From: Verrucomicrobiia bacterium
GTDB taxonomy: Bacteria; Verrucomicrobiota; Verrucomicrobiia; Verrucomicrobiales; Akkermansiaceae
Assembly (NCBI GenBank): GCA_030432565.1
Contig: JAUIGV010000020.1
Coordinates: 1-64,000, forward strand
Reading direction: 5' to 3'
Length of the DNA stretch: 64,000 nt
The position numbers were made by a program, and so were the translations under genes. Positions within the stretch are counted from its first letter, which is position 1; every line of letters begins with the position of its first letter. The notes beneath the pieces are model-generated. The model was not told where the DNA came from, ran no database searches, and worked only from the letters and a program-made list of their open reading frames with translations. Below are positions 26,943-35,825 of this stretch, piece by piece.

Positions 26943-29900
26943 TCTTCAGTCGAACCATCTGTCGCGGGTCGCTGCTCACGATGGGAAGATTGTGGCGCAG
27001 AATGATCGATTCGGTTCCATCGCCATTCGAAACCGGATCGCCGACGGGGATGAACGATTCCGCCCAATTCTCCAGATCGGATGAGACCTCGATTGAGAAG
27101 ATGACATCGGTAAGGCCGACGTGACGCTGAAATGCCAGAGCCAAAAATGACTCGTTCTCGATTTGAACGAATTGCGGGACTGGAAGTTTGTCCTGATTTG
27201 GCGAGTTGGGATCAAGGCCCATTCCATATTCGAGGAGATTGCCCAAGGAATCGAGATCAGGATCTGCCAGGGGCCCGCTGACAAGAGGATCAGCCAATTG
27301 TTCCTGATTGAAGTTGGCAAGCTGCCAGTTCGTGAAGCCTTGTCCACTCGTGGTATCAGGGCCACCGGGAGTTCCTCCGGGAATTGAGCTGACCTTCCAC
27401 GAGGCGGGGTCGTTCGCATCGGTGGGCAGGCCGGATTCGTCGAGAGCGACGAGGGTTGAACCCTCTCCGTCTGTTTCAGGATACCAAATATCGTTAAAGG
27501 TGAAAGCAGTGATGGTTCCTCCGGCGAGATCGTTGAGAGCGAGTAATTCCCCGTCGTTGTTCAGCTTGTTGGAATAAGTTCCAATCACGGGGAGACCCTG
27601 ACCGTAGCGGAGTTCGAAGGCGCTTTCGTTTTCCACCAACACGGCATAGGCACCGGGAGCGAGAGTGGTTCCCACTGGGATTTGGAATTCAATGCCATCA
27701 ACGAAGGTGGCGCCGCTGAGATCGATCTCGTTTTCGCTGATGTTTCGCACTTCCAGCCATTCGAAGTCGTCATCGTTCAAGGTGGGATCGGTGGACAGCT
27801 CGGAAGGGGAAGGGTCAGCGGGATGATAGTTCAGCTCGGTGATGATGAGATTGCCGGCACTTGCCGGAGCCCCAACGACGAAGACGCCTTCGTTCGGAGC
27901 ACTCCATTCTCCACCGGTGCTGCGCGAGCGGGCGCGGATTAAAGAAGTTTCTCCCAGCGCTATCGTGGGCGCATCCCCCGGTGGGATGGTGCCCGTGAGC
28001 TCGAGGTCGAAACCAAGGTCACTACTTCCGCTGCTTTGTTGGTGGAGTTCGACAGTAATTACATTTTCTCCTTCGACCAAGTTGCCGGGGTCGAGGGGAA
28101 GCTCAAAGTATTCGCTCTCTGCATTTCCAGCGGCGGCCTCGCCGCCGGTAAGATCTTCAAAGCCGAGGACCAGTCCGTCGGCGATGTTGCTTCGGGCCAC
28201 TTCTTTTCCATTGAGATAGAGGATCGCGCCGTCATCGCGAAGCAGCTTGGCTTGCAGGGAAAGAATGGAAGCAACATTGGTGATCTCAACTTTCCGGCGA
28301 AAATAGTAGGTCCGGTGGCGGCCGGTTGTCGGGCCGCGATCCAGCTGGGTCGCGATGGTGGCCCGGGGATTACCGAGGCCACCAAATCCCAGCACGCCGT
28401 TTCCACTCATCCATTCCGTTTCATCAAAGTCGGGATGTTTCCAGTTTGTGCTATCGTACGATGGATGCCCGAGAACGATATCGCTGGTGCCCTGATCGGA
28501 CCCGTCGTCGAGGAAGGTCCAGGTGCTTTCGCGGGCCAGAAAGGTCACGGGAACGGTGCCGATGTTGGGTGGGAGGACTTCGGCGCCGGGGTTGATCCCT
28601 CCGCCGGGGAGTCTTGGGTCGCTCCCATCGGTGGTGTAGTAAACCGGCTCTTCACCCCGCACTGCGATCTCGCCATTGTCCGGGAATGCGGTCCCTCCTC
28701 CCGGGTTGAGGTCCGGAATGAGGAGAAATTGATCGTCGATCCAACCGGTGCGGGTGGTGAGCCAATCCTTGATGAAGTTAATCTGCTGTTCCCAGGTCTG
28801 GGTCGAGGGTGAGGGGAATCCGGGGCCGTTCTGCGAGAGAGTGTTCCACTTGGTGAAATTACGCACGGCTGCTTCGGCAAGTGGATCGGCTTGAGCGTCG
28901 AGGCGCGCGAACAAGTTGGTGAGTTCGAAGGCTCCGGTCGTACGGAGTCCGCCCCAGCGGTCAATAACGCGTTGTCGGAAATCAGGATCCCTCATCAGGG
29001 GGACAAACCAGTCGGGTTCATAACCGTGATCTCGTCCGCCCCGATTGTAGTTATCGAGGTATTGCCAGCCGCGGGGGTTGCGATTGTCGAAGCAGCAACC
29101 GGTTCCCATGATGAGATTGTGATCCCAGATGGGACCCTTGTTCAATTTGCCATTCCGGTCCTTGAACATGTAGTCGCTGCGCACGTAGGCATCCTGATCG
29201 CGACCGAGCTCGGAGATAATGAAATGATTCACGAAGGAATCCACATTAATGAAGGCGGGGTATCCGGTGACAGGATCGGGATTGACGATTCCCGAGTTGT
29301 TGGGTCCTGATCCGCGCGACCACCCAAGGGTGGCCACGAAGTCGTCGAGATAGCTCCCGAGATAGGTGCGTTGCTGGGTGGTTGGAGAGGAGGGCTCGAT
29401 GATTTCGACCGAGTTCCACCCGGTGGCCCGGGGACCATCGTTGGCAATGCCGGGAGGTTCGAATCGCATCATGTAGCCGCCGGTGACTGCCTCGCCGGAG
29501 TTGTCCGTCGGGGTGAGTTCAGTGATGTCGGTGCGATTGTTCCCTTGTTTAATTTTCTCAAAGAGAACATAGACTCCAACATACTCGCTTGAGACCAGAT
29601 CACCGCCATTGTTGCTGAGGAACATTTCAAAGTGCTTCGTTCCCGGCGCTTCATTGCCAAGGGTTCTTCCAAGTTCAAAAGAAAAGGAATTCCGAACCAG
29701 TGATTTGTCGGTCCACGGTCCGTTGAAAACCCAGTCGGATTCAGAGGGCAGACCGAGCAGGGGATAGTCGAGATCGTCTTCGTTTTCATCGCGAAGCTCG
29801 ACCCGATACTGTGGCTTCGCAAAGCCTGCGGAGCTCTGGCCACGGCGTCGGATGCCAATTCGGAAGCTGGCATCCGGATTGTTTGCAAGAGAGCTGCGAC

Positions 29901-30825
29901 CGGTTTCGGGATCGACCTCGAAAACGGAGACGCGGGCGGTTTGGAGAGTGGAGCCCGGTCCCGGAATGCCCCCCGAGCCGAAGTTTTCCACGATCATGAT
30001 AGGGAGGTCCGAGGTGAAGGAATCAGGGGAATTGATCCCGTTCAGATTCGAACTGGTGGCGAGTTTTTGGAATGTCGCACCAGTGGTAGCTCCGCCACCG
30101 TTGGTGTCGGGATCAAAGACCCGGGCCCGCAGATGGGTGGTGCTGGTGAGGGTGAGGGGACCGGGGTAGAGTGGGGAGCTTGAGGTCGGGTTGGAGCCGT
30201 TTGTGGTGTAGCGAATCACTCCTCCGGCAAAGGCGGGCGTGATCGCAACCTTGACATTCGAGGTGAAGGTTCCACTGGCTGGTGAAATCACCGGGGCGAC
30301 CAGTGGGGCGGAAAGAAGAGTGCTATTTTCCGCACCGGGTGACGGTTGATCAAAGTAGCCGCGAGAGCCATCTGCCGCAGTGCCTTCGACGCCATAGCTG
30401 AATCCGGTGGCCTGAGCGGGGAAGGTCGGTGAGTACTGGTTGGTTATGGTGGTTCCATCCGGAGCGATCAAAGCAAGATATTCGCCACTGCCGGAAAGCC
30501 TAAAGTTGGTGTGAAGCTCGCTCCCTGCAGTCGCGCGATTTTTGTCCGAGGCAAAGACGACGAGATATTCGCCGGGCGGGAGATTGACTTCGGGAAAAGT
30601 CCACTTTTCCAAGGCTACGGCATCATCGGTGAGATGATAGCCACCCAGATTGATTGTTTCATTGGTCGGATTGTGAATTTCGAGCCAGTCGGGAGTGTCG
30701 CCATCTTCGTCTTGAAAGCTGTCGTTTCCGACGGCAACCAATTCGGAGATAAAAGGGGTGGCCTGGGAGCGGGAGGTAAGAATTGTGAAAAGGAGCGCTG
30801 CCGAAATGGCGAATAGTCGGGTCAT
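26929..30825 (-). CDS. Giant secreted CotH-kinase/lamin-tail protein
   Basis: A 1298-residue exported protein. Order of parts: signal peptide (1-22); lamin-tail domain (about 24-160, DWLEIHNPTNETINLGGYHL); a chitobiase-like Ig domain (about 175-255, IRYTTNGSNPTSSSPLYPG); CotH kinase-like domain (about 270-690, with RIGIRRRGQSSAGFAKPQYR, YVGVYVLFEKIKQG and GPIWDHNLIMGTG); a second YYTTDGSDPRLPGGG module; a beta domain with LLRDDGAILYLNGKEVARS; a second lamin-tail domain (about 990-1130); and a C-terminal module with LADPDLDSLGNLLEYGMGLDP and IEVSSDLENWAESF. CotH of Bacillus phosphorylates spore-coat proteins; exported versions in other phyla are unexplored. The 1704-aa protein at 46842 is a paralogue. 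Confidence 0.88.
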   Translation of the reverse strand: MTRLFAISAALLFTILTSRSQATPFISELVAVGNDSFQDEDGDTPDWLEIHNPTNETINLGGYHLTDDAVALEKWTFPEVNLPPGEYLVVFASDKNRATAGSELHTNFRLSGSGEYLALIAPDGTTITNQYSPTFPAQATGFSYGVEGTAADGSRGYFDQPSPGAENSTLLSAPLVAPVISPASGTFTSNVKVAITPAFAGGVIRYTTNGSNPTSSSPLYPGPLTLTSTTHLRARVFDPDTNGGGATTGATFQKLATSSNLNGINSPDSFTSDLPIMIVENFGSGGIPGPGSTLQTARVSVFEVDPETGRSSLANNPDASFRIGIRRRGQSSAGFAKPQYRVELRDENEDDLDYPLLGLPSESDWVFNGPWTDKSLVRNSFSFELGRTLGNEAPGTKHFEMFLSNNGGDLVSSEYVGVYVLFEKIKQGNNRTDITELTPTDNSGEAVTGGYMMRFEPPGIANDGPRATGWNSVEIIEPSSPTTQQRTYLGSYLDDFVATLGWSRGSGPNNSGIVNPDPVTGYPAFINVDSFVNHFIISELGRDQDAYVRSDYMFKDRNGKLNKGPIWDHNLIMGTGCCFDNRNPRGWQYLDNYNRGGRDHGYEPDWFVPLMRDPDFRQRVIDRWGGLRTTGAFELTNLFARLDAQADPLAEAAVRNFTKWNTLSQNGPGFPSPSTQTWEQQINFIKDWLTTRTGWIDDQFLLIPDLNPGGGTAFPDNGEIAVRGEEPVYYTTDGSDPRLPGGGINPGAEVLPPNIGTVPVTFLARESTWTFLDDGSDQGTSDIVLGHPSYDSTNWKHPDFDETEWMSGNGVLGFGGLGNPRATIATQLDRGPTTGRHRTYYFRRKVEITNVASILSLQAKLLRDDGAILYLNGKEVARSNIADGLVLGFEDLTGGEAAAGNAESEYFELPLDPGNLVEGENVITVELHQQSSGSSDLGFDLELTGTIPPGDAPTIALGETSLIRARSRSTGGEWSAPNEGVFVVGAPASAGNLIITELNYHPADPSPSELSTDPTLNDDDFEWLEVRNISENEIDLSGATFVDGIEFQIPVGTTLAPGAYAVLVENESAFELRYGQGLPVIGTYSNKLNNDGELLALNDLAGGTITAFTFNDIWYPETDGEGSTLVALDESGLPTDANDPASWKVSSIPGGTPGGPDTTSGQGFTNWQLANFNQEQLADPLVSGPLADPDLDSLGNLLEYGMGLDPNSPNQDKLPVPQFVQIENESFLALAFQRHVGLTDVIFSIEVSSDLENWAESFIPVGDPVSNGDGTESIILRHNLPIVSSDPRQMVRLKIRRR

Positions 30826-30942
30826 TGGAACGAGGAAATATGATGAAGGGACGTGATGAGGCTAACACCTCCGATGGCGGAAGCTCGAAAATAATCCCCT
30901 TTGGACCTACCCCGGGTGATTCGCCCGGATGGAGCGCTCAAG

Positions 30943-31935
30943 CTATTCCGTTTGTTTCTCGATCCGGAAGTAGACCCCTTTTGGATTGTCGAGGTCGGCG
31001 AGGTTAAAGGTCCTTGAAGTGGTTTCGCCGTCATCGCCAAGGATTCCGTCATCGAGATCGGCATCCCAGTTGATCAGGTCTGTGGAATATTTGACACTAT
31101 AGAGCTCACCCGGGCTGGAATTCCAGGTCAGGGTGAACTCGCCTGTGATTTCCGAGAGATCAAATGCAGTCACAGCCAGTTCTTTGGCAGGCCGTTCAAC
31201 TGCAAGAGGTCCGCTGGTGAAAACTGTCATGATTTCTTCGGCGGTAAGGGCCCGGTCCCACATGGCGACATCATCCAGGACGCCCGTGAAGCTTTCTTTT
31301 CCACCCCGGAGATAAAGGGGGGCGGTGGGATTGTTCACCCCTTCACAATATCCACCATCTCCGGCAATCCCGGTTTTTGGATTGAGGTTTCCATTTTCAG
31401 GTAATTCTCCATTCACGTAAATGCTGGCGGTGTCAGTGGCGCTGTCGTAAACGCAGACGATATGGACCCATTCACCATCCTTGTAGGCGTCGACCGGAAG
31501 CCGGCACTCGCCACCCCATCCGCCGTAGGCCTGCCACCCGCCAATTCGAAAACGGAGCGGACTATCCTCGGTGCTCGTTGGGCGGACCAGAATATCAAAA
31601 CCCGAGGTGCTATCGGTGAACGACTTGTCCATGATGGTGCCCCAGCTGGCCTGGTTATCAATCATCCACCAAGCCAAGGTAAGGTCTTCGGTTGTTGAGA
31701 TGGCTTCCGGCGCACACAGCACTTCATCATTTCCCGCACCTTGCAGGGCACTCACACCCACTTTTCCTGGCTCGAGCCAGGTCCCGCCGATGAGCGTGCC
31801 GTTGTATCCGCCAACGACGTCTTCAGCAATTTCACCGGTTAAATCGTCAAAGGGCCAGTAAGCGATGAGATTGGCTTGGGCGAGGGATGCCGAGAGGCAA
31901 AGGGAAAGTAGAGCAAGCGGATTTTGGTATTTCAT
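30943..31935 (-). CDS. Secreted LamG-domain protein with C-terminal sorting-like module
   Basis: A 330-residue exported protein. Signal peptide MKYQNPLALLSLCLSASLAQA, then a LamG/concanavalin-like domain (about 22-240: LIAYWPFDDLTGE, LTLAWWMIDNQ, GEWVHIVCVYDSATDTASIY, GVLDDVAMWDRALTAEEI). The last ~80 residues form a separate module (FTLTWNSSPGELYSVKYSTD, LINWDADLDDG, YFRIEKQ) similar to the ends of the amylase and CotH proteins. The LamG domain probably binds glycans. A broken copy of the C-terminal module lies 440 nt upstream. Confidence 0.82.
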   Translation of the reverse strand: MKYQNPLALLSLCLSASLAQANLIAYWPFDDLTGEIAEDVVGGYNGTLIGGTWLEPGKVGVSALQGAGNDEVLCAPEAISTTEDLTLAWWMIDNQASWGTIMDKSFTDSTSGFDILVRPTSTEDSPLRFRIGGWQAYGGWGGECRLPVDAYKDGEWVHIVCVYDSATDTASIYVNGELPENGNLNPKTGIAGDGGYCEGVNNPTAPLYLRGGKESFTGVLDDVAMWDRALTAEEIMTVFTSGPLAVERPAKELAVTAFDLSEITGEFTLTWNSSPGELYSVKYSTDLINWDADLDDGILGDDGETTSRTFNLADLDNPKGVYFRIEKQTE

Positions 31936-32376
31936 GTTGGGTCTTGGTTGGATTCGACAAAACAGGGATGACTATTTTTGAGATCGATTTCCGGTGCTTC
32001 TGGAAACGGGTTACACCATCAATCTCTCCCAATAAATCTCATAAACAGGCTAGATTGTGAACTGGAGAACCGCCAACATGAAAGAGAATGAATTTCATGC
32101 ATTTTTTGAATTTATCATGTCATTCCTGCCCGTTCCTTCAATTCCGCCCACTTGAGAAAGCCCAAAGAGAGGGTTGGTACGCTCAAAATAGCCGTGGCCT
32201 GCTTAAATTGTCCACCCGCATAGAGCTGACAATCTGATGATTATGGAACGCAAGTTTGGAACGGTTTTCTCGATTGGTGGGAGCTTCGCGGTCTCGAACT
32301 CTTCTTGAAAAAAGAAAGCTGCCTCGCTTCGAGTCGAAGTGCTGCTGTTTTTTTCAATGAAGTGACCGGGATCCGG
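31936..32376. other. Intergenic region upstream of the LamG gene
   Basis: About 440 nt without a credible gene. The part nearest the LamG gene (31960-32120) is AT-rich and probably holds its promoter. No repeat or RNA structure stood out. The higher-coordinate end merges into the pseudogene fragment at 32377. Confidence 0.4.
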
Positions 32377-32529
32377 CTACTGTCGGACCACGCGGACAAA
32401 GAGTCGGCCATCCGGTCCCGCAAGACCGGCAATATCGAAAGTGCGTGTGGTGGTCTCTCCCGCATCCGCGCCGATTCAATCGTCCAGGTCGTTGTCACAG
32501 TCGACAAGATCGTTGGAGTAAAGCACGCT
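32377..32529 (-). pseudogene. Remnant of a LamG-type protein C-terminal module
   Basis: Minus-strand translation reads SVLYSNDLVDCDNDLDD, stop, IGADAGETTTRTFDIAGLAG and then PDGRLFVRVVRQ, stop. It aligns along its length with the end of the LamG protein (SVKYSTDLINWDADLDDGIL, then GDDGETTSRTFNLADLDN). The in-frame TGA (32476-32478) stands where the intact protein has Gly, a GGA-to-TGA type change. The rest of the gene upstream is missing. This is a relic of a lost paralogue. Confidence 0.78.
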
Positions 32530-32633
32530 ATTTAGTGGAAGCTTATCATTTAGGTTTAATCAGACATGTAGATCATGCATGGATTCGTTATTTCGATAGA
32601 ATCCACGGACGAAATTTTCCAACCTCAAAAGAA

Positions 32634-33512
32634 TTACCGTTGCACCCAGTGGGTGACTTCCTGGGTCTTGAGGAATTCCTCGGCCTTCTTTCCCTGAAGG
32701 ATGGCGAGCGTGGAAATCAATCCCGCCTGAAGACACTTTGGCATTCCGACACTGACCGAGGAAGGAGCTTGGCTGACGGGCCAACCGGTTCGCGGATTCA
32801 GGATGTGTGAAAGTCTTTTTCCACGATACATGACGAAGCGGTTGGCATCTCCGCTGGTGGCGATGGCCCCTTCCTCGAGAGCAAAATTCGCGGGTGCGCC
32901 CTGAATCCCAATTTGCCATTGCGCTTTGGATCGTGGTTTCCGATTGGCGGCAAGATCCCCACCAAAGTTGACGAGGATGGGAGCGTCGCTTTCTTCACAA
33001 CAAAGCGCGAGGGCCTGGTCGACGGCGTATTCCTTGCCGAAGCCCCCGAAATCGACCTGCATGCCGGGGGGAACCTGGATGGTTTGGCCATCCCAGAAAA
33101 CTTTTTTCCAGTTGATGAGCGGGAGAAGCTGCTTGATCGCCGCGCGTGAAGGCGCATCCCCGGTGCCGGAAAAGTTCCAGAGCTTCCGAAGGATTCCTGA
33201 CGTGATGTCAAAATCACCATCGCTCAGTTCGAAGGCGGCATCGGCAAAGTTGAGCAAGCGGGCGGTTTCCTCGTCCACCCGCACCGGCTTGTTCTGGTGG
33301 AAGTGATGAATCAAATTATCGTCGCGGTAGCGGCTGTATTTGATTTCAAGCCGCCAGGCCTCATCGGCTGCGATTTTCGCAATCCGCGAGGCCTCTTCTT
33401 TTCGATCACACTGGATAAGGACCTCGCAAGGCCCGGCCATGGCCTGAAATGAGGCTGCGAATTCCCCGGCCTCTTGCCGATGGTTGAGCGTGATCGTTCG
33501 TTCTTCTTCCAA
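32634..33512 (-). CDS. apbE: ApbE-family FAD:protein FMN transferase
   Basis: A protein of about 292 residues that transfers FMN from FAD onto Thr/Ser of extracytoplasmic proteins. Family blocks: FQAMAGPCEVLIQC, YSRYRDDNLIHHFHQ, FELSDGDFDITSGIL (DFDIT..G), VDFGGFGKEYAVDQAL, ILVNFGGDLAA and SHILNPRTGWPV. I place the start at TTG 33512, two nt after the DUF3570 stop, because earlier codons overlap that gene out of frame and carry no homology; ATG 33440 (MAGPCEV) is a fallback. No clear signal peptide is present with either start, which is odd for an exported enzyme. Last gene of the DUF4266-DUF3570-ApbE operon. Confidence 0.85.
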   Translation of the reverse strand: MEEERTITLNHRQEAGEFAASFQAMAGPCEVLIQCDRKEEASRIAKIAADEAWRLEIKYSRYRDDNLIHHFHQNKPVRVDEETARLLNFADAAFELSDGDFDITSGILRKLWNFSGTGDAPSRAAIKQLLPLINWKKVFWDGQTIQVPPGMQVDFGGFGKEYAVDQALALCCEESDAPILVNFGGDLAANRKPRSKAQWQIGIQGAPANFALEEGAIATSGDANRFVMYRGKRLSHILNPRTGWPVSQAPSSVSVGMPKCLQAGLISTLAILQGKKAEEFLKTQEVTHWVQR

Positions 33513-33514
33513 GC

Positions 33515-34810
33515 CTAAAAATCCATGTTGAAACGCACCATGAAGGCCGAGACATCCTCGCTCAAGTCCTGATTGCGAAGTTCGCCAAAAGCTCCATCGC
33601 GGTCGCCAAGATCCTGGAGGTAGTACTCCAGCGAGATACTCCATGGGCGCTCGACATTGTCGCGTCCGTATTCAAGTCCCACGGTGTAGGCCATCATTTC
33701 ACCAAGGCGATAGTCTGGCGAAGCATAGCTGCCACTGCCGGCCGCCGGAACATTTCCCCGGGTGAGAAACGGGGTGAAGAAGTCGGCATCATTCTGCTGA
33801 TAAATCCGCAGGTGGGGCTGCAAGTACGAGACATCATTGAGACGCCACTTGTATTTTAAATCGAGAGTGTGGGAGTTGATGCCCCAGTCATCAGTCATGA
33901 AGCGATAAGAGGCATCGAAGACGTGGCTGTCGAACATGTCTCGCTTGTACTTTACGAAAAAGCTCTGCTTGAGGCGCGAGTCCGGACGGTTTTCGAAGAC
34001 AACTTGCGACAGTCCGGTGGCCGGGTCTTGGACAATCGGACGACCGTCCGCTCCAACCACGGAGATGAATTTGTAGGGATCATTCAAGTAGCCGTCCGAG
34101 GCGCTGGCCGAATAGCTGAATTGAACGAGCGAGCGAGAATCGATGACTTGCGTGAAACTAAACAAGGCATCGATCACGGTCTTGTCATCTTCATCGCCGA
34201 GTCGGGGCTGAAGGCCGCCCGGATTGTCCATGATGCCGAAACTTGCGGGCACTCCGCCCACGGGTGAGATCGTATCGCTGAAGAAAGACAAGCCCCCGGA
34301 ATAGGTGCGGTTTCGATCATCGGTTTGGTAGCTCACCAGGGCATTTGCGGAGAGTGACCGGTAGTCATATTCATTGGAGAAGGCCGCTCCGATAACAGAT
34401 TGCCAATTGCCATCCCACTTACGATTCCAGTTCAGCGCGACGGCGTAGCGTGTATCCAGAAAAGTATCATCGAGAGGGGTCTCGTTGGCGTCCGTAGTGT
34501 ACTCGCCGTTGCCTGAAGGCCGGGTGAAGGTCTGGGCGCGGTCAGTGGGAACGGCGCCGCTGGCAGAGGCTCCGGTGAGCGAGTCGAACGTGAGACGGAG
34601 GCCAATGGTATCGCGATTGTTCAGGAAATAGGTGCCGTCAATAATGGCTTCAATGGCGGAGACGCGATCGGTTTCCGTGTAGTAGAGAAGCGAGCCCTTG
34701 AAGTCAGTGTTGAGCAGGTCATCCTTACCCAGCTGGGCTTTGGCGTCTCCGGTGCCGAGCGCAGCCATTGAAGCACTTGCGAGTGATGCGATGATTTTTT
34801 GATTTTTCAT
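33515..34810 (-). CDS. DUF3570 outer-membrane beta-barrel-like protein
   Basis: A 431-residue exported protein with a signal peptide ending near DAKA (about 25) and a mature chain of alternating, aromatic-ended strands (for example YAVALNWNRKWDGNWQSVIG, VQFSYSASASDGY, YTVGLEYGRDNVERPWSISL) that ends in F, typical of an outer-membrane barrel. The pattern and neighbours match DUF3570. It is preceded by the DUF4266 lipoprotein (12-nt gap) and followed by apbE (2-nt gap), a trio I know to recur in diverse bacteria. Function not established. Confidence 0.83.
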   Translation of the reverse strand: MKNQKIIASLASASMAALGTGDAKAQLGKDDLLNTDFKGSLLYYTETDRVSAIEAIIDGTYFLNNRDTIGLRLTFDSLTGASASGAVPTDRAQTFTRPSGNGEYTTDANETPLDDTFLDTRYAVALNWNRKWDGNWQSVIGAAFSNEYDYRSLSANALVSYQTDDRNRTYSGGLSFFSDTISPVGGVPASFGIMDNPGGLQPRLGDEDDKTVIDALFSFTQVIDSRSLVQFSYSASASDGYLNDPYKFISVVGADGRPIVQDPATGLSQVVFENRPDSRLKQSFFVKYKRDMFDSHVFDASYRFMTDDWGINSHTLDLKYKWRLNDVSYLQPHLRIYQQNDADFFTPFLTRGNVPAAGSGSYASPDYRLGEMMAYTVGLEYGRDNVERPWSISLEYYLQDLGDRDGAFGELRNQDLSEDVSAFMVRFNMDF

Positions 34811-34822
34811 GCCTGATTCGTC

Positions 34823-35041
34823 TTAGTTGCACCCGCAGCCTCCGCCACCAAAGCTCCGGCCACCACTGGAGGCCTCTTTGCTGAAGTAGATGTGATTATC
34901 CAGCGCAGTCGTCAGCGGTGAGGAATCAAGTTGCATGTCCGGGCGTGAAAGAACCGAAGAGGCGTCGCGCGCTCCCGCTCCCAAGTTCGAGCACGCCCCC
35001 AGCAGAAAGGCGGTGACCGGTCCGAGTAGATAAAACTTCAT
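34823..35041 (-). CDS. DUF4266-type small lipoprotein with Gly-Cys tail
   Basis: A 72-residue protein. The lipobox LLGAC gives lipid-modified Cys17, leaving a mature chain of about 56 residues. A short conserved-looking middle (MQLDSSPLTTALDNHIYFSK) is followed by the tail EASSGGRSFGGGGCGCN. The tail, with two Cys in a Gly-rich context, is what I recall as the DUF4266 hallmark. It could bind metal or a cofactor, or be modified. ATG 35041 is chosen for the signal peptide; upstream in-frame codons to 35104 fall in the divergent promoter region. First gene of the operon. Confidence 0.82.
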   Translation of the reverse strand: MKFYLLGPVTAFLLGACSNLGAGARDASSVLSRPDMQLDSSPLTTALDNHIYFSKEASSGGRSFGGGGCGCN

Positions 35042-35153
35042 GAGATCGGAACCGTATCGAACGGAAGATGAGAATTTCATGAGAGAATCAGAAATCGTGA
35101 CCAAATTTTCCTATCGGTCTCTCATCCGAATACGTTTATCTCTTGGGGACCCA
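35042..35153. promoter_or_regulatory. Divergent control region with 8-bp inverted repeat
   Basis: The 112-nt gap between the DUF4266 operon and the response-regulator gene holds promoters for both. ATGAGAGA (35079-35086) and TCTCTCAT (35118-35125) form a perfect inverted repeat with a 31-nt spacer. It is a candidate binding site for the adjacent OmpR-type regulator, coupling its own expression to the operon. Confidence 0.4.
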
Positions 35154-35825
35154 ATGAGGATTCTGGTTTTGGAAGATTATCCGCCGCTTCGGAGCAGCAT
35201 CGTGGAATGCCTGGTCGAGGAAGGCTACGCCGTGGATAGCACCGAATCCGGGGACGAAGGTCTCTGGTATGTCAGAAATCACGTCTACGATGTCGCCTTG
35301 CTCGATATCATGGTGCCCGAGGTGAGTGGACTGGAAATTCTCAAGAAGTTGCGCAGCGATGGGAATTCGGTCCCCGTCATTATTATCAGTGCCCGCGATA
35401 CGGTCGTCCAAAAAATCGAAGGTCTGGAGGGTGGAGCTGATGACTATCTGGTGAAGCCATTTTCACTGGATGAAATGTTGGCACGGGTGCGGGTGCAAAT
35501 CAGGAGGAGGCACGAGAAGAAATCCCCGCTGATTTCGGTGGGCGATCTTGTCATCGATACCGCGACCAAAATGGTCCGGCGGGCCGGGCGGGCGATTGAG
35601 CTCACCCGGAAGGAATACCTTCTTCTGGAATGTTTGGCTTTTCGAAACGGCGAGGTTCTTTCGCGCGAAGATATCGCACGGCAGGTTTACCAGGACTATG
35701 AAGGTGGCACCAGTAATGTCGTTGACGTTTATATCGGCTATCTTCGCAAGAAGCTCCACATTGATGGTTTGCCCAATATCATTCACACCAAGCGGGGGCA
35801 TGGTTACTTTTTGAGCGAGCCATGA
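35154..35825 (+). CDS. OmpR/PhoB-family response regulator
   Basis: A 223-residue regulator. The receiver domain has the acidic pocket ED (7-8), phospho-acceptor Asp51 in ALLDIMVPEVSG, the switch Ser in VIIISARD and Lys in YLVKPF. The C-terminal winged helix has LTRKEYLLLECL, SREDIARQVY, NVVDVYIGYLRKK and HTKRGHGYFL. I use ATG 35154 (MRILVLEDY) rather than earlier in-frame starts because the receiver begins there. Its stop overlaps the histidine kinase start by 4 nt. Divergent orientation suggests it controls the DUF4266-DUF3570-apbE operon. Confidence 0.94.
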   Translation: MRILVLEDYPPLRSSIVECLVEEGYAVDSTESGDEGLWYVRNHVYDVALLDIMVPEVSGLEILKKLRSDGNSVPVIIISARDTVVQKIEGLEGGADDYLVKPFSLDEMLARVRVQIRRRHEKKSPLISVGDLVIDTATKMVRRAGRAIELTRKEYLLLECLAFRNGEVLSREDIARQVYQDYEGGTSNVVDVYIGYLRKKLHIDGLPNIIHTKRGHGYFLSEP

